Of a stretch of 64,000 nucleotides of DNA, positions 47,801-55,968 are shown in pieces (position 1 is the first letter of the stretch; each line of letters starts with the position of its first letter). The notes under the pieces were generated by a model, which had not been told where the DNA came from, searched no databases, and was given only the letters and a program-made list of their open reading frames with translations. A program made the translations under genes and the position numbers. Origin of the DNA: Paenibacillus sp. 32352 (GTDB lineage Bacteria > Bacillota > Bacilli > Paenibacillales > NBRC-103111); the NCBI RefSeq assembly GCF_002042965.1, contig NZ_MZNT01000001.1, forward strand, positions 682,001-746,000, written 5' to 3'.

Positions 47801-50800
47801 CATCACACTGCCTTTTGCTGCGGCAGGGGTGAAGCTGAAGAATGTTAACGGCGCGGAGCTTCCGGTAACGGGTGCAGGTGGGGGTGTACAGATCACTGTC
47901 AGTGGATCACCCGTTTACCTCACGGGTGTGCCTGAGGATTTCGTGCTTGGCGCTGCCGCACAGCTGCTGAAAAATAAGGCGCAGGAGGCGGCCGCCAAGC
48001 TGGACCGGATGCGCACGCCAGCTAACGCCGTCCTTGTGGACGGGGATAAGGCGGAGCTTAGTCGCATAACTATGGAATGGGAGACAGCCTTGGGGAGCGG
48101 AAGGAGCTCGTCCGGACTGGAACAGGGAATCAAGGACATCTACCGGCTGATGACCCGGATAGCGGGTCAGATCGAGGCAGGCTCCCTAGAGCGAGCTCCC
48201 GGCTACGTGGCTCTGGAGGCACTGTATAACGCGGCGGAGAGCGCCTCTGTTACCTTATCCTACACACTTCAAGGCGTGGGCGCGAATACCCTCGATTATG
48301 CGGCAGCCGTGCAGACGGCCACCGCCGCCTTCAACACGAAGAAGGGCGATTACAGCGTAATGCCCGTCTCGGCGTCTGCCGTGCTCCGCATGAACCGGTA
48401 CGGCCGCTTGGCGGAAGCTGCTTCGGCCAGAGGCAGCTATGCGGATAGCTACGCCTACAATCTGCTGGCACGGGAATTCGCCGGTGCGGCATTGGCGATA
48501 GTTCGTTCCGAGCCGGTTAAATTCGTCGGCGTCAAGGCTAGTGTCGTACCGACGGAAATTACCGGGGAAGCCGGCCATCCAAGCGGATTCCAGCTATCCC
48601 TTGTCAACGATACAGATACTCCGCAGCCAGTGACTGTGCGGATGAAGCTGCCGGAGGGTTGGGAAGCCGCACAAACGGATCCGGCGGAAGCCACCGTGAT
48701 GATTTCGCCGCACGCATCGCTTGATCGGCTTTACCAAGTGAAGGTCCCGGACCGTACGGTCAAGGGACGTTATGAAATCGCATTAGATATCGTCTTCGAC
48801 GGAGCGGTTCTGGATACAAAGAAGGTTCAACTGACCATAGAAGACGGCATCGGCCTGAAACTGCTGCCCGTCAAAAAAACGATCGAACAATTGGATGTCG
48901 TCTCCGTGCAGCTGACGGGAACGTCGTCGTTTGAGAAATCGGGCCGAGTAACGGTTAAGGGCCCGGATGGCGTTGCGCTTGAGCCTATCACCTCCGATAC
49001 GTTCAGCAGCTTGAAGAAGGGCGACCGGCTTCAGCTGGATTTCCGCTGGACGTATCATAAACCTGCTGCATTCAACGAATACGGCATCGACCTGCAAGTC
49101 GAGGATACGGCAAGCGGTAAAGTGATCTTCCGCGATCCTGCGATGCCCGTCGACTTCAACCTGGTGCAGAAGGCACAGGCCATAACGATCGACGGTGATC
49201 TGAGCGATTGGAACGATGCTTATCCGTTCCATCTCCGCAGGAACGATCAGAATGCGGACGGCTTTCACGATCCCGGTAATCTGGAAGCGACGGCTTATGC
49301 CAAATGGGCCGAGGACGGGATGTATTTCGCCGTGTCGGTCCGCGATAATATCCATAAGCAATCGGAGAATGCGGCGAATATGTGGAAGAACGATTCCGTT
49401 CAGATCAGCCTGGATCCTCTGAGCAATCGGGAGGCTCCGTACGGGGCGGACGATACCGAATGGGGATTCGCTTTGACGAACGACGGTAGTCTGCCCGTTC
49501 ATATTTTCTATTCAGCCCCGCCCAATCCGAACGGCGAAGTAAGCGGCCGTGTTCCTTTCAAGGCGGTTCGGGATGAAACGGCCAAACGGACGATTTATGA
49601 ATTCAAAATTCCATCCGCTTATGTGAAGGATTTGAAACCTGGACTCGGAGGGAAAATCGGCTTGAATGTCGCAGTGAACGACGCGGATCTGCAGAACGGA
49701 AGGGACAACTTCATCCAATGGACCCCCGGCACGGCGGATTCGAAGAATACGGCCCTGTATGATGCGTTTACGTTCATTGATTATCAGCCACAGCTTCCGG
49801 CAACCGGCGTTTCAGGTGTTGCGGTGCAGCCAGAGGAGCTGCTGCTCCAGCCGGGACAGGGGGCTGCGTTAATAGCCGTCGTTACGCCGAAGGACGCAAC
49901 GGATAAGTCGTTGTCCTGGTCGACCAGCAACGCATCAGTTGCCGAGGTCACTTACGGCGGCGTCGTCACCGGCGTTAGCGAAGGCAGGACCGCTGTGACG
50001 GCGACGACCACTGACGGCAGCTACAAGGCCTCAGCTGCCGTGATCGTGGACGGCACGCCACCGGTAACGGCCGACGACGCTGCTCCAGGGTGGCAGCGAG
50101 CAGGGCAGACCGTAACCTTGTCCGTTTACGATGCCTTAAGCGGTACCGCCCGGACGGAGTATCGGCTTGACGACAGGCCTCTGTCGGAAGGGACATCGGT
50201 TCAAGTGAACGGTGACGGAATGCATGTACTCGTATACACAAGCACGGACCGGGCTGGCAACCGGGAAGTTCCCAAAACGGCGGTGATCCGTATCGACTCC
50301 GCTCCGCCGTCGTTTCAAGTGATCGGGCCGCTTACGGTGTCCCGTGCGGCTTACGGAACCCTGACCTTTGTCGCGGAGGATACGCTAAGCGGCGTAAAGG
50401 AAGTCTCGTACCGGCTGGACGGCAAGCCGATCCAAAGCCCTTATACGATCGAACCGATGTCACTGAGCGTTGGGGAGCATCAACTGATGCTGGAAGGCAC
50501 AGATGCGGCAGGCAACAAGACGACGGTGCAGCAGGTGTTGACAGTTATGTTGACCGTAGAGGAGCTGGGCGACTTGATTAGGTATGGGTACAACAAAGGC
50601 TGGATCGATGGCCGGGGCATCCGTGACAGCTTGCTAGCCAAAGTGGAGGCCGCTCTGAAAGACGCCGCCCGAGGCAATCAGAAGTTCGATTTCACGCCGC
50701 TGATTCATGAAATGGAGGCCCAAGCTGGCAAACACATAGACGCAGCATTCGCTTCACGCTTGTTGGAGGATATCGAGTATTTGCGGCGAAGCATGAAATA

Positions 50801-50801
50801 A
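44883..50801 (+). CDS. Giant secreted glycoside hydrolase (clan GH-A-like) with CBM9, Big2, OmpL47-type and FIMAH modules
   Basis: 1972 residues with a signal peptide to about residue 27. Two N-terminal beta-sandwich (LamG/3-keto-disaccharide-hydrolase-like) domains come first. A TIM-barrel hydrolase follows at ~625-935 with MPNEPE (~742, acid/base Glu) and YLTEGGWP (~843, nucleophile Glu), the clan GH-A pattern. Then come a helical linker, a NEW3-like domain (~1205-1320), a CBM9-like domain (~1432-1632; AITIDGDLSDWNDA), a Big2 domain (~1640-1722), two OmpL47-type modules (~1725-1885) and a C-terminal FIMAH-type helical domain. No LPXTG or SLH anchor is seen. The substrate is not deducible. 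It is the last gene of the second importer operon. Confidence 0.8.
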   Translation: MKRWFGKISMLLIVTLLIQPLPVSVEAADSAPLFEDSFAGGLGNWDMFGSTAWQTAGSGAEAVLTGSTTATSPQRAIVKTSSLPYSSKDYVMEFTAKGDRFRALFRYSSGTSYYFMEFKNSSFVELWKYPESPSAVQVGASADISAAVHGFQLADTHSYRIEINGSGFSLLVDGAKAAAFNDSSLAAGGVGFSLKSIGPAVHLSVDRIAVWPLSSQSAFGIVHTPLTEVPYNADVPVAFTVANAASAVTAQIRYAYGSDGTEQTVQASGGGRSYSGTIPGTNRSDRIRYYITAQDSSGQTARYPATGAIEVAIREITPYRNDFEAEPANTAPVGWSVTGAGTKVIQLPDGNKVLNLNGSGSAKLNLPMYQNADNFVVKFKAKYERTSTAVQNTWRLRYRAADDANNNALEWATHNSKYFLMRKTTLGGNYYIANYVKSLLGDWHDYELRVSGITHKLLIDGVETASGDDSDPLALKKGYFQWNVVGGINLMIDDFSIDPLPVPYVIDLQPAGNYAGIYSKEESPGLSLALEAGAEPHELRIDYTVRRADGDGALAASGSKTYSLARYANQRDTIPFTPDLKEIGTYEVSADFTVDGVKQPEQSKRMRLAIITKAAPIPQADLDNESKFGLNTHYALNWRDDIIDGARKMGARSHRSGISWEDVDRNMKDSSGRTVYNYSGTDSLLNKLFSYGFNQIPVLGIDRNAYYQQGTANTPAALKAMGDFVANAVSRYKGKIRQWEMPNEPEIFSKPYIPEEFVQLQKTAYLAMKKADPDAMLLAGDHTSSVLSVLPSELELGSFDYADAYSYHPYVYNSMPDGNLQNMMDGVKQLVNAYGGWKDYYLTEGGWPTAKAGYPSVSEETQRDYIVRAFLNYMITDQVKVYEYYNYKNDGTDDRYYDIFWGITDNDGRPKLAYTAVNQLMTSLDKARYVGTYDTGDADVAVQVFLNEGLPVTVAWRKVDHKDDPAVRAPESAITLPFAAAGVKLKNVNGAELPVTGAGGGVQITVSGSPVYLTGVPEDFVLGAAAQLLKNKAQEAAAKLDRMRTPANAVLVDGDKAELSRITMEWETALGSGRSSSGLEQGIKDIYRLMTRIAGQIEAGSLERAPGYVALEALYNAAESASVTLSYTLQGVGANTLDYAAAVQTATAAFNTKKGDYSVMPVSASAVLRMNRYGRLAEAASARGSYADSYAYNLLAREFAGAALAIVRSEPVKFVGVKASVVPTEITGEAGHPSGFQLSLVNDTDTPQPVTVRMKLPEGWEAAQTDPAEATVMISPHASLDRLYQVKVPDRTVKGRYEIALDIVFDGAVLDTKKVQLTIEDGIGLKLLPVKKTIEQLDVVSVQLTGTSSFEKSGRVTVKGPDGVALEPITSDTFSSLKKGDRLQLDFRWTYHKPAAFNEYGIDLQVEDTASGKVIFRDPAMPVDFNLVQKAQAITIDGDLSDWNDAYPFHLRRNDQNADGFHDPGNLEATAYAKWAEDGMYFAVSVRDNIHKQSENAANMWKNDSVQISLDPLSNREAPYGADDTEWGFALTNDGSLPVHIFYSAPPNPNGEVSGRVPFKAVRDETAKRTIYEFKIPSAYVKDLKPGLGGKIGLNVAVNDADLQNGRDNFIQWTPGTADSKNTALYDAFTFIDYQPQLPATGVSGVAVQPEELLLQPGQGAALIAVVTPKDATDKSLSWSTSNASVAEVTYGGVVTGVSEGRTAVTATTTDGSYKASAAVIVDGTPPVTADDAAPGWQRAGQTVTLSVYDALSGTARTEYRLDDRPLSEGTSVQVNGDGMHVLVYTSTDRAGNREVPKTAVIRIDSAPPSFQVIGPLTVSRAAYGTLTFVAEDTLSGVKEVSYRLDGKPIQSPYTIEPMSLSVGEHQLMLEGTDAAGNKTTVQQVLTVMLTVEELGDLIRYGYNKGWIDGRGIRDSLLAKVEAALKDAARGNQKFDFTPLIHEMEAQAGKHIDAAFASRLLEDIEYLRRSMK

Positions 50802-50992
50802 AGATACTTTTTTTAAGATAAGCGGGGATAGGGTACGGTACCACAGCCTGGCCCCGGCAAGCGGGTGCCGGTCCGAAAGGCTTTGGTAAGCCGGGCATGA
50901 TTTTCGGAGGCATAGGGAGAGCTTCATCGGATCGGGTCTGTCTCGGCTGATGAAGCTCCCGCTGGATGAGAGCAATAGAGAGAGGGGGGACG

Positions 50993-52855
50993 ATGATTTT
51001 GCTTATATCCAAGCGGACCGGGTATTCCGGCTTGTTAGCCAGGCTCGGGATACCAATCTTCGTGTTGATCGTCACCTTCATCGCTCTTTTTGCAGCAGCG
51101 GCCAGCTACATCCTCATCCGGGTGCAAAATGAACATAACCTCAAGCTGGCGGAGCAGTCGATGAAATTCGTCGATAGAAACATCGAATACCAGTTCGATA
51201 CGATGAATAACATGGCGGCGTTTATTATGAGCAATCAGTCGATAGAAAATTTGCTGGAGAAGACGCACCCGCAGCCGTATGATGCCGTCGACGACTTTTA
51301 CACGCTGCAGATGAATTTGCAGAATTTGTCCCTATTGTCGCTGCTTAACAATTTCGGCCCCCTCTCGGTTGCACAGCAATCCTACGTTGTGGCAGTCACC
51401 CTGGCTCCCGGCAGCGGACTGTACACTATGGCCTCGGACCATTTCGATCCTTCCACGGGAATTTTCAAGGAGGCGGACTTGAAAAACGAGGAATGGTTCC
51501 AGCAGCTGCAGCATGGGGAACGACAGACCGTCTGGTGGGCGCAGAACACGGACACACTGCACGCCCCGATGATTTATTCCGCGAGAAAGAAGACGAGCAT
51601 CAAGGACGGCAGGACGATCGGCACAGTTATCGTTGGCGCGGATACGCGCAGCATTCAGGGGGTATTTGACAATGCTCCGCTCGAGAAAGGCTATCATCTT
51701 CTGCTTGATGAAAAAAACCAGGTTATATACAGCGAGCGGTACGCTTTTCTGGAAGATGCGGGAGCGCTTCCTTTCGTTGACTCGCTATCCGGTAGCAATG
51801 CCTCAGTTGTGACGAAGATCGACGGGGAGAACCACCGTGTGATGTCCGAAGCGTTAGGAAACGGGTGGAAGCTGCTGGCGGTTGTACCGGAAAGCCACTT
51901 CAGCCGCTATACGTTCGCCATATCAGCTATCGCGGTCGCGACCGCCCTTATCGCGCTGCTGGTTGCTGGCATCTGGCTGCGAAGCATTGTCGTACGGGTG
52001 ACCGTTCCGATCTCCAGATTGGTTGGCGCCATTCAGCGCCCAGGGGTCGTCGAGCGAAAGGAGCCGTTCGTGTACCGGAATACCGGCATCTATGAAGTGG
52101 ATGAGCTGAATGAGAAATTTGCTTCCATGCTGAAGACGATTCATGATTTGATCGAGCAATCCTTTAAGGAAGAGCTGGAGCGCCGGGAGCTGCGTCTGGA
52201 GCTGCTGCATGCTCAGATCAATCCGCATTTTTTGTACAATACGCTCGATCTTATCAACTGCCGAGCCATTATGGCAGGTGACCGGGAAACAAGCCGGATC
52301 GTTCGTTCCTTGGCCAATGTATTCCGCTACGGGCTAAATCAAGGACAAACCTGGATTACTCTGGAGGATGAGCTGAAGCAGGTTGAAGCCTATCTCCACA
52401 TCCAGAAGATGCTGATGAACGACCTTCACGTGGAGATTCATGTGCCAGACTCCTGTTTATCCGCGAAAGTTGTGCATCTGACACTGCAGCCGCTGGCGGA
52501 GAACGCGATTATACACGGCTTTGCCGGCCGACGGTCCGACTGCCGGATCGTCATCTCAGCCCGCAAGGAAGGAACGGAGCTGGTGCTGCGGGTGAAGGAC
52601 AACGGCCGCGGCTGCGACGCGGAGCGAATGAACCGGATGCTGGGGCAGCAGCCGGAGATCGATACAGGCGGCAAACTGATCGTTGCCAACGGCTATGGTA
52701 CAATGAATGTCCACCGGAGAATCCAGCTTCACTGCGGAGAAGCATTCGGTCTGCGTTATGTGGATGCAGTGGAAGGTACCTGCGTGGAAGTCGTGCTGCC
52801 TTATAGCCAGGCTGTACGGGAAGCGGCTGGACAACGGAGGGGAACAGATGTATAA
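50993..52855 (+). CDS. YesM-type sensor histidine kinase
   Basis: A 620-residue membrane kinase. Helix 1 is at ~16-40 (IPIFVLIVTFIALFAAAASYIL), then a ~250-residue extracellular Cache-like sensor and helix 2 at ~305-328. A HAMP segment follows, then the His_kinase box (HAQINPHFLYNTLDLI, phospho-His at ~410) and a HATPase with DNGRGCDAERMN and GYGTMNVHRR. This is the LytS/YesM class. ATG 50993 follows GAGAGGGGGG; the longer frame from 50966 lacks a site. Its stop overlaps the response regulator start. Expected signal: an external oligosaccharide. Confidence 0.9.
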   Translation: MILLISKRTGYSGLLARLGIPIFVLIVTFIALFAAAASYILIRVQNEHNLKLAEQSMKFVDRNIEYQFDTMNNMAAFIMSNQSIENLLEKTHPQPYDAVDDFYTLQMNLQNLSLLSLLNNFGPLSVAQQSYVVAVTLAPGSGLYTMASDHFDPSTGIFKEADLKNEEWFQQLQHGERQTVWWAQNTDTLHAPMIYSARKKTSIKDGRTIGTVIVGADTRSIQGVFDNAPLEKGYHLLLDEKNQVIYSERYAFLEDAGALPFVDSLSGSNASVVTKIDGENHRVMSEALGNGWKLLAVVPESHFSRYTFAISAIAVATALIALLVAGIWLRSIVVRVTVPISRLVGAIQRPGVVERKEPFVYRNTGIYEVDELNEKFASMLKTIHDLIEQSFKEELERRELRLELLHAQINPHFLYNTLDLINCRAIMAGDRETSRIVRSLANVFRYGLNQGQTWITLEDELKQVEAYLHIQKMLMNDLHVEIHVPDSCLSAKVVHLTLQPLAENAIIHGFAGRRSDCRIVISARKEGTELVLRVKDNGRGCDAERMNRMLGQQPEIDTGGKLIVANGYGTMNVHRRIQLHCGEAFGLRYVDAVEGTCVEVVLPYSQAVREAAGQRRGTDV

Positions 52856-53654
52856 ACTATTGATTGCCGAAGATGTAAGAACGGTCAGGGAAACGCTGGT
52901 ACGCTCCGTTCCTTGGCATGCCTTGGGCATCGAACTGCTGGGCGCTGCAGAGGATGGGGAAGAGGCACTCGACCGGCTTGTGCGAGAAGAAGCGGATTTG
53001 CTCCTAACCGATATCGGGATGCCCGGCATGAACGGCCTGGAATTGATCGAGTCGGCAAAAGCTCTTAAGCCGGAGCTCGCATGCATCATCTTATCCGGAC
53101 TGAATGAATTTGATCATGCACGGCAGGCTATCAAGCTGCAGGTGCTCGACTATATTCTGAAGCCGATCGACATGGATGAGCTGGAACGGGTCGTATCAAG
53201 CGCGGTCGAGTCGCTGCATAAGGGGAGGGAAGAGCGGCGGACACTGGCGTTCGCGGAACAAGCCGCCAAGGATCATCTGCCGCATTTATCGGAAGCGCTG
53301 CCTCCCGCGGAATGGGCAGGAAGCGTGAAGAAGAAAAAGCTGGCGGAGCGTGCGCTCCGCTACATGAAGGAAGCAGATCTGCGTCAAGAGCTGATGCTCT
53401 CGGACGTGGCGGCGGCAGTCGGGCTGAGCGACAAATATTTGAATCAGCTGTTTAAAGAAGTGACCGGAACGACCATCCATCATTCGATGATTCGTCTGCG
53501 AATGGAGGAAGCGGCCCGGCTGCTGAAAGACCCATCCGTCAAAATATACGAGATCTGCGAGCGGATCGGGTATTCGGATCAGGATCATTTCCGGGAGAGC
53601 TTCAAGAAGCAGTTCGGACTAACTCCAACGGATTATCGTAACCGGTACTTATAG
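52848..53654 (+). CDS. YesN/AraC-type response regulator
   Basis: 268 residues. The receiver domain at 1-120 has the phospho-acceptor aspartate in LLTDIGMPGMNG (~55) and the KPID lysine near 104. The AraC DNA-binding domain at ~165-265 includes LMLSDVAAAVGLSDKYLNQLFKEV and IYEICERIGYSDQDHFRESFKKQFGLTP. ATG 52848 overlaps the kinase stop (ATGTATAA) and has GGAGGGG upstream; a longer in-frame start lies inside the kinase gene and is rejected. Together with the kinase it should activate the second importer and hydrolase genes. It is shorter than typical YesN because the middle linker is brief. Confidence 0.9.
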   Translation: MYKLLIAEDVRTVRETLVRSVPWHALGIELLGAAEDGEEALDRLVREEADLLLTDIGMPGMNGLELIESAKALKPELACIILSGLNEFDHARQAIKLQVLDYILKPIDMDELERVVSSAVESLHKGREERRTLAFAEQAAKDHLPHLSEALPPAEWAGSVKKKKLAERALRYMKEADLRQELMLSDVAAAVGLSDKYLNQLFKEVTGTTIHHSMIRLRMEEAARLLKDPSVKIYEICERIGYSDQDHFRESFKKQFGLTPTDYRNRYL

Positions 53655-53979
53655 GGGGGGGGCCATTGCCCCCGGAGGTTCCATTATGCGAGTCTACCGT
53701 ACCTCTCATGCCTATGTATCCATCGGATATAAGGGAAGGAACATAGGATTACAACTTGATGCTGCCTGACTACAATTCATATGAGAGAGGACCTGCCTAA
53801 TGTTCTCGATCGATGGTGTAAGGGTAAATGGTCAATGTAGTATCGGCTGTACTGCCTTACAACCTTATACCGTCCGTTCCCCGCTTTATAAGTGATGATG
53901 AAATAATCCCATGGGCACCAAGCTTAAGCTGTTCCTTCCAGGATTTCCAATGTAGGCCGATTGGGTAAATAGAGATCGA
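53655..53979. other. Intergenic region between convergent response regulator and TetR genes
   Basis: A 325-base gap. A G-run and CCATTG-CCCCC right after the regulator stop could form a weak stem without a T-run. A 31-codon frame (53800-53895) with an AGAGG upstream reads MFSIDGVRVNGQCSIGCTAL and then stops; I regard it as unsupported. Nothing else is visible. Confidence 0.4.
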
Positions 53980-54564
53980 TTATCGCATGGTTGTCCGCAA
54001 CAAAGTAAACTGTTTGGCAAGAAAAAGCGGCGTATAAGGCATGTCATTTCGAAGCCAAGAAACGATTGTCCCGATTAAGGCGGAAGAACCGTACCAGATA
54101 GCAATATCTTTTTGAATGCCGTCTGTCGAACGGGAACCGCCCTCCATGATCTCTTCTATTCTTGCGCTAATCAATTCTGACAATAGCTTTAACAGACGAT
54201 CCGTAAAGATCGGAATACGTTTGGATGCAAGAACGACTTTATAAAATGAGGCATGCTCGGCAATATGCTCGAGTAAACTAATCAGCGCCGGCAGCTCTTC
54301 TTCCGAGGAATTAGAGCTAGTCGGTGTTTTTTGCAAAACCCCTGTAATTTCTATAATCATGTCATCCGCCATCTTCTCCAGCATATCTGGAATATCCCTA
54401 TAATGCAGATAAAAGGTAACTCGGTTAATGGTTGCCCTCTCAGAGAGGCGATTGACCGATATTTTCTCAATCTCCATTTCCTGAAGCAATTCAATTAAAG
54501 CATTTCTAAGAAGTTGACGTGTACGAAGTACACGGGGATCCATACGAGGCGGCGTTTTGTCCAT
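53980..54564 (-). CDS. TetR-family transcriptional regulator
   Basis: A 194-residue TetR/AcrR regulator. The helix-turn-helix is at ~28-52 (EKISVNRLSERATINRVTFYLHYRD), followed by a typical all-helical ligand domain. It is divergent from the SDR/MFS cluster across a 305-base gap and probably represses it. The minus-strand ATG at 54564 has AAAGGATAG upstream. Confidence 0.88.
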   Translation of the reverse strand: MDKTPPRMDPRVLRTRQLLRNALIELLQEMEIEKISVNRLSERATINRVTFYLHYRDIPDMLEKMADDMIIEITGVLQKTPTSSNSSEEELPALISLLEHIAEHASFYKVVLASKRIPIFTDRLLKLLSELISARIEEIMEGGSRSTDGIQKDIAIWYGSSALIGTIVSWLRNDMPYTPLFLAKQFTLLRTTMR

Positions 54565-54869
54565 CGGATTCTATCCTTTCCTTTTTATATAAAAACTACA
54601 AATGATTTGCCGGACGTAGTATTTTTTCAGGATTAGCTACAGAAATAATGTGTTCTGTATTCTAATTTACACTTCATCATTATGTGTCGCTTGTAAATAC
54701 GGCTGTCTTATTTATAATCTAATTTATATATTGTTAACTATACAACAAGATGTAAACTAAGTCACGATCAGCTTGATGACTAAAATAAGAAGATGGTGAG
54801 ATTCTTGAATGATCCTCATTGAGGCTGGAAAATCTTCATATCTCAGTAAACTATTTGGAGGGATTTATT
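54565..54869. promoter_or_regulatory. Divergent regulatory region of TetR and SDR/MFS genes
   Basis: 305 AT-rich bases without a gene. Candidate operator elements are ATTTACA (54665-54671) with its inverted partner TGTAAAT (54692-54698), and a TTGTTAACTATACAACAA segment near 54734-54751. GGAGGG precedes the SDR start. The assignments are tentative. Confidence 0.4.
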
Positions 54870-55631
54870 ATGCGTTTGGAAGGTAAAGTAGCGGTCGTTA
54901 CCGGGGCAGCCTCAGGCATGGGCAAAGCCATTGCTGAACTGTATGCAAAAGAAGGAGCAAAGGTGGTCGTCTCCGATTTGAATATGGAAGGTGCTGCAGC
55001 AGTTGTAGAGAGCATTAAATCCAACGGCGGCGAAGCCATTGCTGTGAAAACGAATGTTGCCGACTTGAATGACATTAATAGTATGATCGATACGGCTGTT
55101 AATGAGTACGGAACGCTTGATATTTTGGTTAACAACGCCGGCATTATGGATAACATGGCACCCGTATGCGACGTGGACGACGATAAATGGGATCTTATTT
55201 TTGATGTAAATACGAAAAGCGTTATGCGTGCAATCCGTAAATCGATTCCCATCTTCCTGGAAAAGGGGAAGGGCGTTATTATAAACACAGCCTCTACGGG
55301 CGGTTTCAGCGGCGCCCATGCGGGAGCAGCCTATACAGCTTCTAAGCATGCCGTTGTCGGTATCACCAAAAACACAGGCTTTATGTACGCGCAAAAAGGC
55401 ATACGCTGCAATGCGATAGCACCGGGTGCGACGATGACGAACATCACATCATCGATCCATAACGTGAATGAGTTCGGTGCTTCCCGAACAAAAGTAACCC
55501 AAGGAGTTATTCCGCGCATCGGCCAAGCCGAAGAAATCGCACAAGTGGCTCTCTTCCTTGCATCCGATGAATCAAGCTTTGTGAATGGCACGGTCATCAC
55601 CGCAGACGCCGGGTGGACAGCAGGCTTCTAA
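54870..55631 (+). CDS. Short-chain dehydrogenase/reductase (SDR) family oxidoreductase
   Basis: A 253-residue classical SDR. Cofactor motif TGAASGMGKA is at ~12-21, NNAG at ~90, a catalytic serine in INTASTGG, and YTASKH (Tyr/Lys pair) at ~155-160. SDLN after strand 2 suggests NAD preference. It is the first gene of a cluster with two very small ORFs and a DHA2-type efflux pump, next to a TetR repressor. ATG 54870 follows GGAGGG; a longer frame from 54819 has no site. Substrate unknown. Confidence 0.9.
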   Translation: MRLEGKVAVVTGAASGMGKAIAELYAKEGAKVVVSDLNMEGAAAVVESIKSNGGEAIAVKTNVADLNDINSMIDTAVNEYGTLDILVNNAGIMDNMAPVCDVDDDKWDLIFDVNTKSVMRAIRKSIPIFLEKGKGVIINTASTGGFSGAHAGAAYTASKHAVVGITKNTGFMYAQKGIRCNAIAPGATMTNITSSIHNVNEFGASRTKVTQGVIPRIGQAEEIAQVALFLASDESSFVNGTVITADAGWTAGF

Positions 55632-55690
55632 GAAGCCGATCTTTTGGATCTATATTTCGTGTACGAAATAAAACGAAGGGTCAATAACAA

Positions 55691-55870
55691 ATGAGCAAAA
55701 TGCACATCGGCGAATCTATAAATAAACTGACTATTATTTTCAATACTCCGATGGGGATTGAGGTAGAGAGTCTTCTGGAGGATTTGGCACCGGAGGAACT
55801 GGATAGCATTATCCGGTCATTGGATCTGCTGACCAGTTATTTGGAGAAGAAGGTTGAGGAAGAACCATGA
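55691..55870 (+). CDS. Small acidic protein between SDR and MFS genes (59 codons)
   Basis: The frame reads MSKMHIGESINKLTIIFNTPMGIEVES..., ending ...KVEEEP. It is amphipathic, mostly helical and acidic. A GAAGGG lies ~11 bases upstream of the ATG. Its TGA overlaps the ATG of a 29-codon frame (ATGA at 55867-55870), which in turn ends within the ribosome site of the MFS gene. The chain of couplings argues that it is translated. Function unknown. Confidence 0.6.
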   Translation: MSKMHIGESINKLTIIFNTPMGIEVESLLEDLAPEELDSIIRSLDLLTSYLEKKVEEEP

Positions 55871-55956
55871 ACAGGAAATATATGATTCTCGCCGTATCGA
55901 TGATTGTTGCAGCTGGGGGCGGGTGCTCGTTCTGGTACCAAGTCAAGAGTAAATAG
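55867..55956 (+). CDS. Very small membrane peptide (29 codons) upstream of MFS transporter
   Basis: The frame reads MNRKYMILAVSMIVAAGGGCSFWYQVKSK: two basic residues, a ~15-residue hydrophobic helix, then a basic end, so a one-helix membrane peptide. It overlaps the preceding 59-codon frame by ATGA. Its stop (TAG 55954-55956) is part of the TAGGAGG ribosome site of the MFS gene. It might act as an accessory subunit or simply be a coupling leader. The Cys after Gly-Gly-Gly is not a convincing lipobox. Confidence 0.5.
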   Translation: MNRKYMILAVSMIVAAGGGCSFWYQVKSK

Positions 55957-55968
55957 GAGGCATTAAAC

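Noticed and set aside
53800..53895. 31-codon ORF between the response regulator and TetR genes
   Set aside because: Only a weak ribosome site, no composition signal and no coupling to a neighbour. It could easily occur by chance.
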